In this document: one piece after another, positions 21,705 to 33,991 of the stretch
Layout of the letters: the number at the start of each line of letters is the position of its first letter
Position numbering within the stretch: position 1 is the first letter of the stretch
DNA from: Portunus trituberculatus
Lineage: Eukaryota > Arthropoda > Malacostraca > Decapoda > Portunidae
Reading direction: 5' to 3'
Length of the DNA stretch: 64,000 nucleotides
NCBI RefSeq assembly: GCF_017591435.1
Contig: NC_059299.1
Location: forward strand, 6,348,480-6,412,479
Notes under the pieces: model-generated
What the model saw: the letters and a program-made list of their open reading frames with translations, nothing else
The model's database searches: none
What the model was told of the DNA's origin: nothing
Translations under genes and position numbers: made by a program

Positions 21705-22112
21705 GCAAGAGTGCAAGAGATAACCTGCGCTTCCCTCACGTCACAGTGGCAGCAGACGGGACCACGGACACACCCACGCACATACATCATTAGCGCAAGC
21801 CGGAGTCACATCTACGATAAGGACGCAACACGCAAGCGATAGGGAAGTGATAAGATAGGAAGGGTATATCATAAAGACCTCTATTACTTGTCTTCCTCCT
21901 ATCTCAACACCTTATCATCACCCTTATGCCCTATGTCCTTATGTCCCAAAGTCCAGATGGTGATGTGGCAAGGGATCACCTAAATTCGACCTAAGGAAAC
22001 TGCAGAGGATCTTGTGCACCCTGTCTTGGAGGTTAATAGTGTTGTCCCCTTCCAAGCCACCCCTGCCAACCCTGCCTCTCCCTTGTGTAAATCCAGGCCA
22101 TCTGGTAATGAA

Positions 22113-22209
22113 GGTGGTGGTGGTGGTGGTGGTGGTGCTGGTAGTGGTAGAGGTAGTGTTGGTGGTAATAGTAGGGTAGTTCTATTGATGTTTGAAGTTA
22201 TGGTGGTGG

Positions 22210-22274
<65 letters not shown>

Positions 22275-22336
22275 GGTGTGATAAGAGACGCATTCATTTA
22301 TAAATTCGTTAGTACATGCAAGCGAAACCCATAACG

Positions 22337-22410
<74 letters not shown>

Positions 22411-22432
22411 ACCACCACCACCACCACCAGTA
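22113..22432. repeat. GGT, GA, GT and CA tracts
   Basis: (GGT)n at 22113-22150, (GA)n at 22213-22242, (GT)n at 22242-22271, (CA)n at 22340-22407 and (ACC)n at 22410-22430. GT and CA form an inverted pair with a loop of about 68 bp. Confidence 0.9.
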
Positions 22433-23020
22433 GCATCAGAACAACAACGAAAGAATAAAAAGAAAAGAATAAAAAAAATAAAAAAATATTATGACGGGGC
22501 CAGTATAAACTTAAATAAATATACAAATATCACACACTAGCAAAACAAGAACAAAAACACCAAAAGGAACATCGTGGAATATTAAAACATGAATATTCAA
22601 TGCTGGAAATTGAGCAGAGCCACCAATAACAACAATATCAACAACAATAATAATGATAACGATAATGATAATAATTGCCTGTAATGTAACCGGGAAAAAC
22701 TTGACTGACATGGAGCCGAAATAGAAATCGGACGAAAACTCCCATTTTCTTCGAGGCACGTGTTTGGCGGGACGTGTCAGTCAATCAGTAAGTCCCAGAA
22801 GGGCCGCCACGCTTGATAGTGCCACATAACTCGCAGGCACTCCCTCTTTCCATGGCTCTGGTACCCCCCCCTAACTCCCTCGTGCTCCCCGCCTCCCTTC
22901 CGCCGGCTCATTCCTCTCCTCGCCCTCCCGTCTCCTCCCCTCGCCCCTGCCCATCGATTCAAAGCTGGTAGCGGCTGTGTCTTCCACGTGTTTCTGGTGT
23001 TTGCGGTGCTGTGTGGATGG
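22433..23020. other. Intergenic sequence, part GC-rich
   Basis: 22433-22700 is A-rich with AAT/CAA triplets. 22750-22980 is GC-rich and C-rich on the plus strand. No exon recognised. Confidence 0.4.
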
Positions 23021-23220
23021 TGGTGGTGGTGGTGGTGGTGGTGAGGGTGGTAGTAGTTATAGTGATATTTGGAATAGGTAGTTCTTTTAAGTATTTTTCG
23101 TGTTACTACTACTACTACTACTACTACTACTGATAAGAATGAAATAATGATATGCAACTACCACTAATATTTCGATGTCTACCACCACCACCACCACCAT
23201 CACCACCATGACAAACGAAC
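23021..23220. repeat. GGT, CTA and ACC triplet tracts
   Basis: (GGT)n at 23021-23045, (CTA)n at 23105-23131 and (ACC)n at 23181-23210. Confidence 0.85.
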
Positions 23221-23229
23221 ACATTTTTT

Positions 23230-23480
23230 ATTTATTTTTTCTCTCTCTGTTTTTAATCGCGTGAACTCCAGCGTGGAATCATTAGGGAGACGCTAAATAA
23301 TTTCCTTGATGTTGTCTAATTCTGGCTGTGAGTTTCGCCACCCGAATAACGCAAATGAATGTAATAATATTTTGGGGAGGTTGTTGTTAACTCGCCTGCG
23401 CTCATTCATTAAGCAGCTCGAGGGGAAAATAAGTGAATAACTGCTTTATAATTTATTCACTGCATTAACGGGTGCCGGCG
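23230..23480. other. Complex AT-rich single-copy island, possible non-coding element
   Basis: Free of simple repeats and with many TAAT/ATTA cores (for example CTAAATAATTTCC, GAATGTAATAATATT, TTTATAATTTATTC). There is no open frame bounded by splice signals. It could be a regulatory element, but nothing in the sequence proves it. Confidence 0.3.
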
Positions 23481-23520
23481 GAAGAGTACCGCTCGTAACT
23501 CTAACTAAACCTATGATATT

Positions 23521-23706
23521 AATGATGATAATTATAATGTTGATAAGAGTAGTAGATGTTGTAGTGGCGGTGGTAGTTGTTATTGTGGTGGTGATGGTAG
23601 TGGTAGTAGTAGTTGTGGTTGTAGCAGTAGTTGTAATAAGAAGAACAGAGAAGAATAAGAACCAGGAGACCAGCTAAGTAAATAGGGGGAAGAGAAGTAC
23701 ATGGTT

Positions 23707-23745
<39 letters not shown>

Positions 23746-23807
23746 AGTAGTAGTAACTGTAGTAGTGGTTGCAGTAGTGGTGGTGGTAGAGGAAATAGGA
23801 AGAAACA

Positions 23808-23870
<63 letters not shown>

Positions 23871-24085
23871 CTGTACGTGGATGCGTGGGTGTGTTTGTGC
23901 GTGCGTGCGCGATGACATGACCCGGAATTAAGCTGTCACGCCCTGTTCGCCGCTAACCTGACCTCGCAGAAAATCATCATTAAAATGTATGCAAATGATG
24001 CTTCGTAATTTACATCGCGTCTGCACTAATTGTTCCAAGAGTATGAACATATATTCAATTTCAATAGCAAGCTGTCAGCACGTAG

Positions 24086-24142
<57 letters not shown>
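23521..24142. repeat. GTA and GT tracts around a second complex island
   Basis: GGT/GTA triplets at 23560-23635, (GTA)n at 23704-23750, (GT)n at 23811-23868 and (GT)n at 24086-24142. Between them, 23925-24080 is complex sequence with an octamer ATGCAAAT at about 23990 and CATTAAAATGTATGC. Confidence 0.8.
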
Positions 24143-24144
<2 letters not shown>

Positions 24145-24831
24145 AATGACCAAGTGTTCCTTTTATTCGTTTGTGTATTTAAATCAGTGCCTTTCTTTTT
24201 TTTTTCTCTCTCTTTTTCATCCAATTGTTAAATGACACACAAATATTAATACTGGTAATACAGAGAACAGTAGTCGGCTCTGTGATGTAAAGCCATACAA
24301 TTCAATTCAATGGTAATACATAATGCATAACTATTTTTTTTATTCCTGTATTGTGCGTATCATCACCAGAACAAAAATATAAGTGACTATACCACATGTT
24401 ACTGTTGTTTTTTGCTATTGTTGTTGAAGAGGTGTACTAGTATGAGGAAAACGTTATCAGTAGAATGGCTTAAGATTCTTGTCTTGAGAATTTTAACGAG
24501 AGAACTGATATATATATAAACCCCGGGAGGTGAAGGACTTGTGATAAATTGACTGTTCAGAGTGCAGTGGATGTGTTAATTGATACAGATGAACAAGAAA
24601 TGGAACGCGCAGAGGAGCTATTGTTCCTTGATGATATTCCTGACACCACCGAGGTAAAGGGTAAAGAATAACGTCCTCCTCAGCAGCCTCAGGAAATAGT
24701 AATAGGTCGAAGGTAGCGAGAGGGGCGGGTGAGTGAGTGATAACAGAACAGGGAATAGAAAACGGGACACACTTCATGTTTCTTGGTGATATAAGAAAGA
24801 TACTGACTACTCTTATCCTTTCCAAAACAGA
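24143..24831. other. Intergenic single-copy sequence
   Basis: AT-rich, complex sequence. No exon, RNA gene or repeat family recognised. Confidence 0.4.
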
Positions 24832-25042
24832 TTAACCGCTTCATTGTCTTGACGCATTTTCTATTCATTCTGCCTACCATTTGGTGATTTTACACATCTT
24901 CAGAAACTTTTGAGGGATTAGAATAGTGAAGACTGTGTCCATTAGTCTTCTGACCTCCATAGATCCCTCCTAATGTCAAAAAACCGTCTAATTGTGCACA
25001 AAACTCATGGTAAAAAATGAGTCCCAGTACTGAGGGGATTAA
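24832..25042 (-). mobile_element. TTAA MITE (piggyBac type), copy 4, complete
   Basis: TTAA at both ends (24832-24835 and 25039-25042), 211 bp. The left terminus is TTAACCGCTTCATTGTCTTG and the right is CCCAGTACTGAGGGGATTAA. The core is TCTTCTGACCTCCATAGA. Confidence 0.85.
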
Positions 25043-25471
25043 ATACAAGAATATAACTACGGATCACAGGTAGAAATGTATTGTGCTCCGTGTATTTGCT
25101 GCAGAAACGTGAAACTAGAGCCTGGGAGGACAAGATGTGTTTGAAATGTGCTTTTTGATCAACGTACCCGAGGCTTTCTCATGAGACACTCCAGGAAATG
25201 CTAAAATCATTGAAGAACATTGAATTGTTACCTCGATCATTGTCTGTCTCTGATTCTCTGTTGTATAATGACATCCACTATTTCCAGACCAGATTATCAA
25301 GACAGCTGTGGAACTAAATTAGCTTACCTGATTGGATCTTTTTTCTATTGGGTTTTTTTTTTAAATGATAATAAAGTGAGTGTTTTTTTAATATTTTGAA
25401 GGTCTCGTCAGCCTCATGCACACGTGAAAGGAAAGAGAAGAGGACAGGATGCTTTGATGGTTTGCTTACGT

Positions 25472-25825
25472 GATTGTAGGACAGGAAACTCAATATATAA
25501 AGGGAGAGCATTGGAAGTGGTGCAGAGGAAACAGAAATAGAGGAATCAGAATAAAGAAATGGTTGAAAATATTACATCGATTATTAGTTGTATTAGTAAC
25601 AATGATAATAAAGATAATAACACCAACAACATCCATACTACCACTTGCATGATTGTAGGACCAGGAAACTCAATATGTGAAGTTAGATCATTGGAAGCGG
25701 TGCAGAGGAAAGAGAAGTAGAGGAATCAAAATAAAGAACTGGTTGACAATGTTATATGAATCATTAGTTGTAGTAGCAATAATGATAATAATGATAATGA
25801 CAACAACAACATCCATACTACCAAC
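25472..25825. repeat. Tandem duplication, about 178-bp unit
   Basis: GATTGTAGGACAGGAAACTC at 25472 recurs as GATTGTAGGACCAGGAAACT at 25651. The match continues through GGTGCAGAGGAAA and ACAACATCCATACTACCA. Confidence 0.85.
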
Positions 25826-26140
25826 AACAACAACAATAATAAAGTGAGATTTGTTGCGGAAATGGACGAAAAAATATATTAATGTGATTTCGTCCTTCCC
25901 ATTCATTTTCCCTCCCTCCTTGCCTCCTCTCATCCTTCCCTCCCTCCCGTCCCTCCCCTCCTTCCCTCCCTCCCACCTCCCTCCGTCATAATGGATTCCA
26001 GTGACACGGGAGGAAAATCAGACAGTATTGAATGCCAAGTAAAAGATTTCGTCTGAGGAACAAATATGAATAATTCCACGAGCGCATTAATTAGATTATT
26101 TAAATATGGATAAAAATAAGAAGATACAGTTTTTGTTTGT

Positions 26141-26175
<35 letters not shown>

Positions 26176-27496
26176 TATCATTAGCATATTGGTAATTCAA
26201 TGTGAGTTTAATTTCCTAATATGACCAAGTCTATTGTCACTCCATATTTTATTTCTTTTTCCTTTTACCTTACTTTCTCCGTCAGTTCCCTACTTTTCCC
26301 TCACCGTCCTGCTTCTTATTTCGTTATGTCTCTCCCCTCTTTCCATATCATCTCAGTTCTCTTTTTCCTCTTTCTTTTCCTTTCTATTTTCCTTCCCGTA
26401 CATTTTCTTTCATTTTCTCTCTACTTTACCTTTTTTTTTTATCACCGTCATGCTTTCCCCTTTCTTATTCACCATTTTGCTTTTCTCTTTTTTGTCACAT
26501 TATCTCAAATTACCTACCTATTCCGCTCTTTCTCTTCTTTCTACTCCTTTTACTCCTTCCATCCTTCTTTCCTTCCCTCCATCTCTCAGTCATTCTCTCC
26601 AGCCGTGCCCTGACCTCCATCCCAATGTATGCAATATAGACCCTTAAAGGAGGGATGGAGGGATGGAGGGAAGGAGGGATGGAAAGTAATGGAGGAGCAA
26701 GACATGTCGTACCACAGCAGCATCTTTCCTCCATTAGTTTAGTCACCGCTAGTCTTCCTTTTTCCTGTCGCCTTTTAGTCCAGTCTCAGTGTTTTAGTCG
26801 TGGCAGTCTCTTATAGTTCATTAAAGGTGGTTACTTCGGTCATTTTTTCACTCTAGCACGGTCGCAGTCCAGAAGTTTTGGGACTTTCGTAAGAGTATGT
26901 GAAAGTATGGAAGGTTCAAGAGGCCATCAATAAATCCATGTGGCAAACATTGTATAATAACATCCTTATCTTTTTTTTTTTTTTCCATTACCAGCAACAT
27001 CCATTTGTTTTATATTCTTTTAAAATCCCCTCGTGACCTGACACTTGTTACCTGATTCCTGAGTCTGTTTTTTTTTTTTTCCATTCATATACTAGTCTGT
27101 TCGAGTACAAATTTATATCTCTTTTTTATTTTAACTTTACTAAGCTTCAACTGGTTATTTACACTTGCAGGTACTCAAATCTTACATATCATCAGTCATA
27201 TTTCACTGGTTACACTCACTTCACTCATATCGTACATACCGCCAAACAGTCTTAAAGAAAATCATACAATCCGTTCGTAGAAACTCAAATTTAACTTATT
27301 ATTAGCTACAGTTTACTCTTAGGCCTATCTCGCACTCAGTTCACTCATACTTCACGCTTTTTCAATCATAGTATATCATAGTATAAGTCAGTCACATCAC
27401 AGGTAAGGTAAGGTCAGTCATAAAGCAAAGGTCAGGTTAGGTCAGGTCAGAGTCATTAGAATAGACTTCAGTGTCATCTGTTTGACCTCCAGTACC

Positions 27497-27539
<43 letters not shown>

Positions 27540-27625
27540 ACTAGCCCGCCATATTGAGTGTCATGATCTGCATATTATTGAACCCTACTTTGCAAATACA
27601 GGATTTTATGAGGTCAAACTACGCT

Positions 27626-27693
<68 letters not shown>

Positions 27694-27945
27694 CGCAGGT
27701 GTACATCCACAAATATACACATAAGAATTCCACCCAGGCCTGTGTGTGCTATGTGCGTCGCCATTGTTGTGTTAATAAGGTGATCATTATGAATAGTGGC
27801 AAACCAATACAGAAAATGAGAGCGAAAAAAAAATACATTTACCTAATTCATTTCACAATAGAGTGCGGCCTATATTCTTTCCCCTCCCTCCCCAACCCTA
27901 CCCTTTCCCACACACATATGTCCCCTTTCCATCCCCTCCTCCTCC

Positions 27946-27980
<35 letters not shown>

Positions 27981-28529
27981 ACCCTACACACAGGCTATCT
28001 GAGTACTTATATATATTGTTTCTCATCTTGTGTCAAATAGAAATTAAAAGATAAAGTGAAAAACAGACTACGTAAAAACAGGTGAAATAAAAAACATAAC
28101 AGCATTTGAAAGGCTTTTCTATCTTAATTCTATAAAAGGAGACTTGAAACCTTTTTATTAAGTACATATAGAATGGAGTCCTTCATTTTTTAGACTCAAT
28201 TACTTTTGCATGAACTCTGGGGACGTTTGATTGGAATATTGGAGCTGAGTGTCAGAGAGAGAGAGAAAGAGAGCGAGATGGACAGAATTTAAGTGAAAGA
28301 GAAGCGTTAGAGAGTAAAAGAAGAGAAAGAGAGAGAGAAACTGCAGGGGATCAGCGCTAGGACTGTATAAATGAGAGGAAAAGAGGGGAAGAGGTGCATT
28401 GTGGTGATGTCATGTGTGCTTTCGCTTCCCGCACGTGTGGACGAAGTAAAGAGCTGAGATCATGAAGAGAACAATTAGCATTCTTTTATGTAGCAATTCT
28501 GGTGAAGGACAACAAAAACCGGTAGAGAG

Positions 28530-28569
<40 letters not shown>

Positions 28570-28857
28570 GTACTAAAGGTAGCAGTTCCTGAAGAAGACA
28601 GTTTGAAGGCGACCAAGAAAAAAGATTTGGGTTTCCTAAAAAAAATAATAAAAAAGAAAGATAAATGAAGTTGCAAGAATCCATCAAGCTACACGTCTAT
28701 TAAACATTCCTACTTATTTCCATCTATCATCCACATCCATAAATATGTGTAATCTTTCTTCTTTTTCAATCCTCCATAATGACTTACCACTAACAACCTG
28801 ATTACTGAGTCTGTTCCTTTCATCTCTCACTCCTTTTGAAAGATCATGAGAGTAATA
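25826..28857. other. Intergenic sequence with GT and CA tracts
   Basis: (GA)n at 26143-26172, T/C-rich sequence at 26230-26600, GGAT/GGAG repeats at 26650-26690, AGGTCAGGTTAGGTCAGGTC-like short repeats at 27405-27450, (GT)n at 27498-27537 and 27629-27691, CTC triplets at 27935-27980, and (CA)n at 28531-28567. No supported gene. Confidence 0.6.
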
Positions 28858-28925
28858 TCGTTTTCTATGAAGCATCACGTTGTTATAGTATGACTTATGT
28901 TGAAAAGAACCGTATTTTCAAACTT

Positions 28926-29131
28926 TTAACTCCTTTAGTCCTGGAAAACATTTTTACCTTGAGATTTGTGTACGATTAGACCATCTTATTGACATTAGGA
29001 AGGGTCTATGGAGGTCAGAAGATTAATGGCCACAGTCTTCATTATTTCACATAAGTTTCTGAAGCTGTATCAAATCCCCAACTAGTAAGCAAAGTGAATA
29101 TGGAAACACGTCATGGTACTGAAGTGGTTAA
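28926..29131 (+). mobile_element. TTAA MITE (piggyBac type), copy 5
   Basis: 206 bp between TTAA sites at 28926 and 29128. Begins TTAACTCCTTTAGTCCTGG and ends GGTACTGAAGTGGTTAA. The core CAGAAGATTAATGGCCACAG is intact. Confidence 0.85.
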
Positions 29132-29294
29132 GCAAGAACGATCGTTTTCTATGCAGTATCACGTTGTTATAGTAAGAGTTGTGTTGAAAAGAACCGCATT
29201 TCCAAACTTTTAAATTGATATCTTTGAGAATTTTATAACGGGATCTAATGGAAGTTACTGGAGTTTTCAAGGTATTCATGACTTTAGTGATAGT

Positions 29295-29508
29295 TTAACC
29301 CCTTCAATACTGGGACACATTTTTACCTTGAGATTTGTGTACGATTAGACCATTTTTTTACATCAGGAACGGTCTATGGAGGTCAGAAGATTAATGGCCA
29401 CAGTCTTCACTATTTTCAATCCCACACATAAGTTTCTGAAGCTGTATAATATCACCAAATAGTAAGCAGAGTAAATGTGGAAACGCCTCATGGTTCTGAA
29501 GAGGTTAA
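29295..29508 (+). mobile_element. TTAA MITE (piggyBac type), copy 6
   Basis: 214 bp between TTAA sites at 29295 and 29505. Begins TTAACCCCTTCAATACTGG and ends GGTTCTGAAGAGGTTAA. Confidence 0.87.
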
Positions 29509-29593
29509 ATTGATACCTTTAACACTTTTTAATGGGATCCAATGGAAGTTAGTGGAGTTTTCAAGGTATTCATGATTTTGGTGGCAGTTTAAC

Positions 29594-30040
29594 AAAATAT
29601 TCTGCATCACCAGTTAGAAATCACTCATTAGGACTCGACTGCTAAACGAAATAGAAATGAGGTTATGAATTTGACAGAAAGTAACTCATGGAAACATCAT
29701 TATTCTCAAAAAAAAAAAGATAAATAAAGAATATAGATAAGTTATGCAGAGGAGAGATAGAAGAGAGAATGATGAAGGGGAAATAAAAATAAAAGGGGGG
29801 GGATGAAAAGAGTGTCAATCATCGTTTTTCTTTTCAAGGGAGAGGAGGAGGAGGAGGAGGAGGAGGAAGAAGAAGAAGAAGAAGAGGAAGAGGAGGAACA
29901 TTTTTGATTGATAGTTCTAATTGAAATATATTTATTCCTTTTGATGTTTCTCGTCTCATTGTGTCCTTCAATTATTTTTGCTGCTCCCATTCCTTTCATC
30001 TTTCACTGGAGAGGATTTAATGTAACGACCGTCCTGTATT

Positions 30041-30098
<58 letters not shown>

Positions 30099-30234
30099 AG
30101 CCCCATTCCCCTCCTCTTTTCTTATTTCATCTTATACTTTTTATCCTTTTGTGTCTTACGTCCCCTTTCCCTCTCTCTCTCTTTCTCCTTTCTCTCTAAA
30201 CTGTCTCTGCTAAGCCATGCATATAACCCTTCCC

Positions 30235-30312
<78 letters not shown>
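29594..30312. repeat. GGA/GAA, CT and GT tracts
   Basis: GGA/GAA triplets at 29840-29895, (CT)n at 30042-30098 and (GT)n at 30235-30312, with AT-rich sequence between. Confidence 0.85.
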
Positions 30313-30315
<3 letters not shown>

Positions 30316-31363
30316 AAGAGCATATTTCACTTGAAGAATTTATGCCAGACAAACTTATTTCCTTTCCAAGAACTCAATAACAATTCAAGTGCGAGAGGGA
30401 AAGGATTCACAAACTTTTGCTGTGTTGTGCATTTCCTCCCGCCTGTGCTTAAAAATGGAGCCACTCTTGCAACCTTTAGGAAGAAAAACACACACTTAAA
30501 CTCCTCCTCTAGTAACATCTGTGCCGGATTTCGTGCTTAAAGGAAGACGAAATGGAAGGAAAAAAAATCAAGGAAATATGAAGGCACAAGAGATTCGAGG
30601 AGAGGAGAGGCGTTTCGATTCCGTTTCCGAAATAAGACTTAAGGAATTCAAAACGTTTCGCTCAGCTGTCACTTCTCCTTGTTCCAAACTTGACGAGAAC
30701 TCCTGTTTGTCCTCCGTCTTGTCAAAACTTCTCTCTCGCCAGCTGGTCTACCTCGTCACCAGCTGCTCCGCCTCGCTCAGCCCTCTGGTAGCGAAAAATA
30801 GCACTTCCCAGACACTTGAAATTAGATGCATTGTTTTCTTTAGCCCTCTAGTGACGAAAAATAATGTTAACTTCACTTTTAAGAGTTGTTGTTGCTTTAT
30901 TTTCTTTCAGTTTTCTAGCAGTGATAAAAGACACTATTTTATTTGACCCTCTGGTGGTGAGATTTGGTTATTTAATGCCCCTCTTGTCTTGTTTCTCCTG
31001 GTGACGAAAAATAATCCTAACTTCACTTTCAATTACCTTATATGAACTTTGAATTAATCTCATCTTCGGTAGACTGCGCCACTGTCACTTGTTGGTGCTT
31101 GAAACTTTTACATTTTATTCAGTGCAATCCAATCTCACTCTGAAGGATAAGAAACGAGTATACGTACTGTGTTATCATTTATTGACTGTGCAGCTTGTAG
31201 GCTCTGTGTCTTAAAACTATCGGTAAAATAACTTAACACGACGGGAAAATGGCGGTTCAAGTTAATAAAAGAGATAGAACGATATGTATAGAGACTTATC
31301 AAATACACCTTACTATATAACATACACAAACACCTGAGCTGCATTGAGGCCTTGGATGACAGC
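30313..31363. other. Intergenic sequence with a degenerate short repeat
   Basis: CTCTGGTGACGAAAAATAAT-like motifs recur at about 30783, 30846 and 30996, with weaker copies at 30914 and 30950. A 141-residue frame at 30521-30943 has no recognisable domain and overlaps this repeat, so it is not called. Possible AATAAA signals for the minus-strand gene lie near 31115 and 31180 (TTTATT on the plus strand). Confidence 0.45.
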
Positions 31364-31576
31364 TTAATCTCTTCAGTACCATGACGTATTTTCATATATA
31401 TTCTGGTTACTATTAGGTGACTTTAAGCAGCTTCAGAAACACATGTTAGGATTAGAATAGTAAAGACTCTGGCCATTAATCTCTTGACCTCCATAGACCC
31501 TTCCTAATGCGAATAAAATCGTCTAATCATAACCAAAAATAAAGGTGAAAATGCGTCTCAGTATTGAAAGGGTTAA
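31364..31576 (-). mobile_element. TTAA MITE (piggyBac type), copy 7
   Basis: 213 bp between TTAA sites. Begins TTAATCTCTTCAGTACCATG and ends CAGTATTGAAAGGGTTAA. It lies 112 bp downstream of the stop codon of the minus-strand gene and may be inside its 3' UTR. Confidence 0.85.
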
Positions 31577-31687
31577 ATAAGACACGTGCTTTAAACAACA
31601 TTGGTCTGCGTTACATCTACATACTACTCAGTCTATCCTTCACTTATCCTTCATCCTTCATCTGTCCATCCTTCACCTGGCAGTCCT

Positions 31688-31892
31688 TCACCCATACAAG
31701 GAGTACTTCCCTCCCTTGGTGTAGTGTGGTTGCCGCCTGCAGCTGGTCACCAAGACAGTGCGGATGTACACTGATGTCTGGGTGATGTATTCGTCCTCCG
31801 TGCGGGTGTGGGTGATGGTCCTGTACACGCGGTAAGGTGACGTCAAGGTGTGAATCTCGTACTTCGGCACGTTCTTCGTCTGCGTCACGTAC
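31688..31892 (-). CDS. Secreted Thr-rich protein, terminal exon
   Basis: Completes Thr257 and encodes residues 258-324, ending SCRRQPHYTKGGKYSLYG and TGA at 31690-31688. Acceptor TTCCAACAG. Contains Cys308. Confidence 0.87.
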
Positions 31893-32814
31893 CTGTTGGA
31901 AATTTGTTTGTTTTTTATTCATTTCATTTATTTATCTATTTATTATATATCTTTTATTTTATTTATATTTTACTTTATTTTTTTTTTTTTTTTTTACAGT
32001 GTTTTTCTATGGGAAGTTGATGATATTTGAGTGTGAATTATAAAAGATCATTCGTTTTTTTTTTTTTTTTTTTTTTTTCGTTTTTTTTTCCAAGTGTTTG
32101 ACGTGAATTTTGTTCGTGTGGAGGATGAAGTTGTTGTTATTTTTTTTTTTTTTGTAATCATTTTCATGGTTGAGATGCTTCAGTGTTGTTCAGTTAATTG
32201 GTTCGTTATGTAGTTAATTGGTGAGTTAGTTAAGTGCTTGAATTACTTTGTAGTTTATTGGATCTGTTACTTTTATGTGATGGGAAAAAAGAAATTTACC
32301 GGTTTATTCCTCTCCAGAAATATTAACATACTATCTCCTATATTATAAAAAAAAAAATAATAAAAATGTATATATAATTCATGATTAAGCTAATATTGAG
32401 TAACAAATTAATCACATCCTTTTTAGGCAGTCAAAGTAGAGGAGAATTGCAGTTAAGCCTTTTAGCAATGAATTTCACTTAATTACCCTAAACATGTATA
32501 CATTTAGGACAGATTTCAATTTTTGCCACACAATCAGCACCAGATTAGAATAAAGATCAAAAGTTCCCTCTCTCGTAATGAAGTGTTGAAATTAATGACG
32601 CCCTTGTGAAGAGCACTTGATTAACATTATTATTTATGAGTAATAGAATCATTCATTTAGAGATACTTTGTCCCGTACTGGCTTCGTGCAGGCTGACAAA
32701 TAAGTAGTAGTAGTAGTGGTAGTAGTAGTAGTAGTAATAATGGTAGTAGTAGGAGTATTAGTAGTGGTGGTAGTAGAAGTAGTAGAAGTAGTAGTACAGT
32801 AGTAGTAGAAATAA

Positions 32815-32889
<75 letters not shown>

Positions 32890-33240
32890 AAGTAGTAGTA
32901 GAAGCAGCAGAAGTACGAGGATGCATGACAAGCATACAAAAGTCCATCAGCATCACAGGCATGTACGAGAATTACCGGTTTTGTGTTTGTTTATGATGAC
33001 AAAAAATGGGAGTTTGGGGGAAAGGAAATAAATATTGATAAAACATATTCCGGAAACGTGATTAACAGCTCGCTGGGAACCGGTATTGTACTTGTCCTGC
33101 TTTACTAGAGAGAGAGAGAGAGAGAGATTGTAAGGCTAAATATGAATAAAGAGTAAAAGAAAACATATAATAAAAAGGAGAGAAAAGTAAATGAATAAAT
33201 TAAAGAGTAAGAGACTAAACAGAAAAACAGAGAAACAAAG

Positions 33241-33330
<90 letters not shown>

Positions 33331-33929
33331 GTGTATTGGGTGTCGGTGGTGTACACAACTCGGCGCTGCGTGGCGGTGCTGATGTGCGTGGCGGTGGTGG
33401 TGTGTGTCACGCTAACCACATTCGTCTGTGTCCTTGTTGTCACCTCCACCGACGTGTCCGTGTACGTGCGTGTGTCCGTGCTCGTTACGTACTTGACCTG
33501 GGTGTGATGCTGAAGCTGTGTCAAGTACTTGGGCGCCGTGAACACCTGTAAGAGAGAGAGAGAGAGAGAGGTGTTATCATGTTATTCACTCATTCATTTT
33601 CTTTATTTATTTCTTATTTTTCTTTTCTTTTTTGTGGTGAAAGGTAATGTGAGATCATGAAAGGAAAATGAGGTTGTGTTTGTTTTTTTTTCCCGTTTTC
33701 TGTTTTTTTTTTTTCTTCATTTATTTCATATTTGTTTTTTTTTTTCTCGTGGTTGTTTATTGTCTTGTTTTCTTCATGTTTTCCTTGTTTTTTTTCTCTT
33801 TCCTTTTTTCTTAGAAGTAGAGTGTTTCTTTTTTTTATAGTAGTAATAGTAACAACAACAACAACAACAACAACAACAGCAACAACAACAACAATAAGAG
33901 CAACAACAACAACAACAACAACAACAACA

Positions 33930-33991
<62 letters not shown>

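Larger units (their letters stand above)
28858..29593. repeat. Duplicated cassette (X-Y) carrying two TTAA MITEs
   Basis: A 72-bp segment X (TCGTTTTCTATG...CAAACTTTTAA) occurs at 28858-28929 and 29142-29213. An 81-85 bp segment Y (ATTGATAYCTTT...GGCAGTTTAA) occurs at 29214-29298 and 29509-29593. X and Y are directly joined at TTAA in the middle copy. In the outer copies a MITE follows X (28926) or precedes Y (29508). Confidence 0.85.

Noticed and set aside
30521..30943. 141-residue open frame
   Set aside because: No recognisable motif, and its C-terminal half overlaps a degenerate local repeat. Probably chance.
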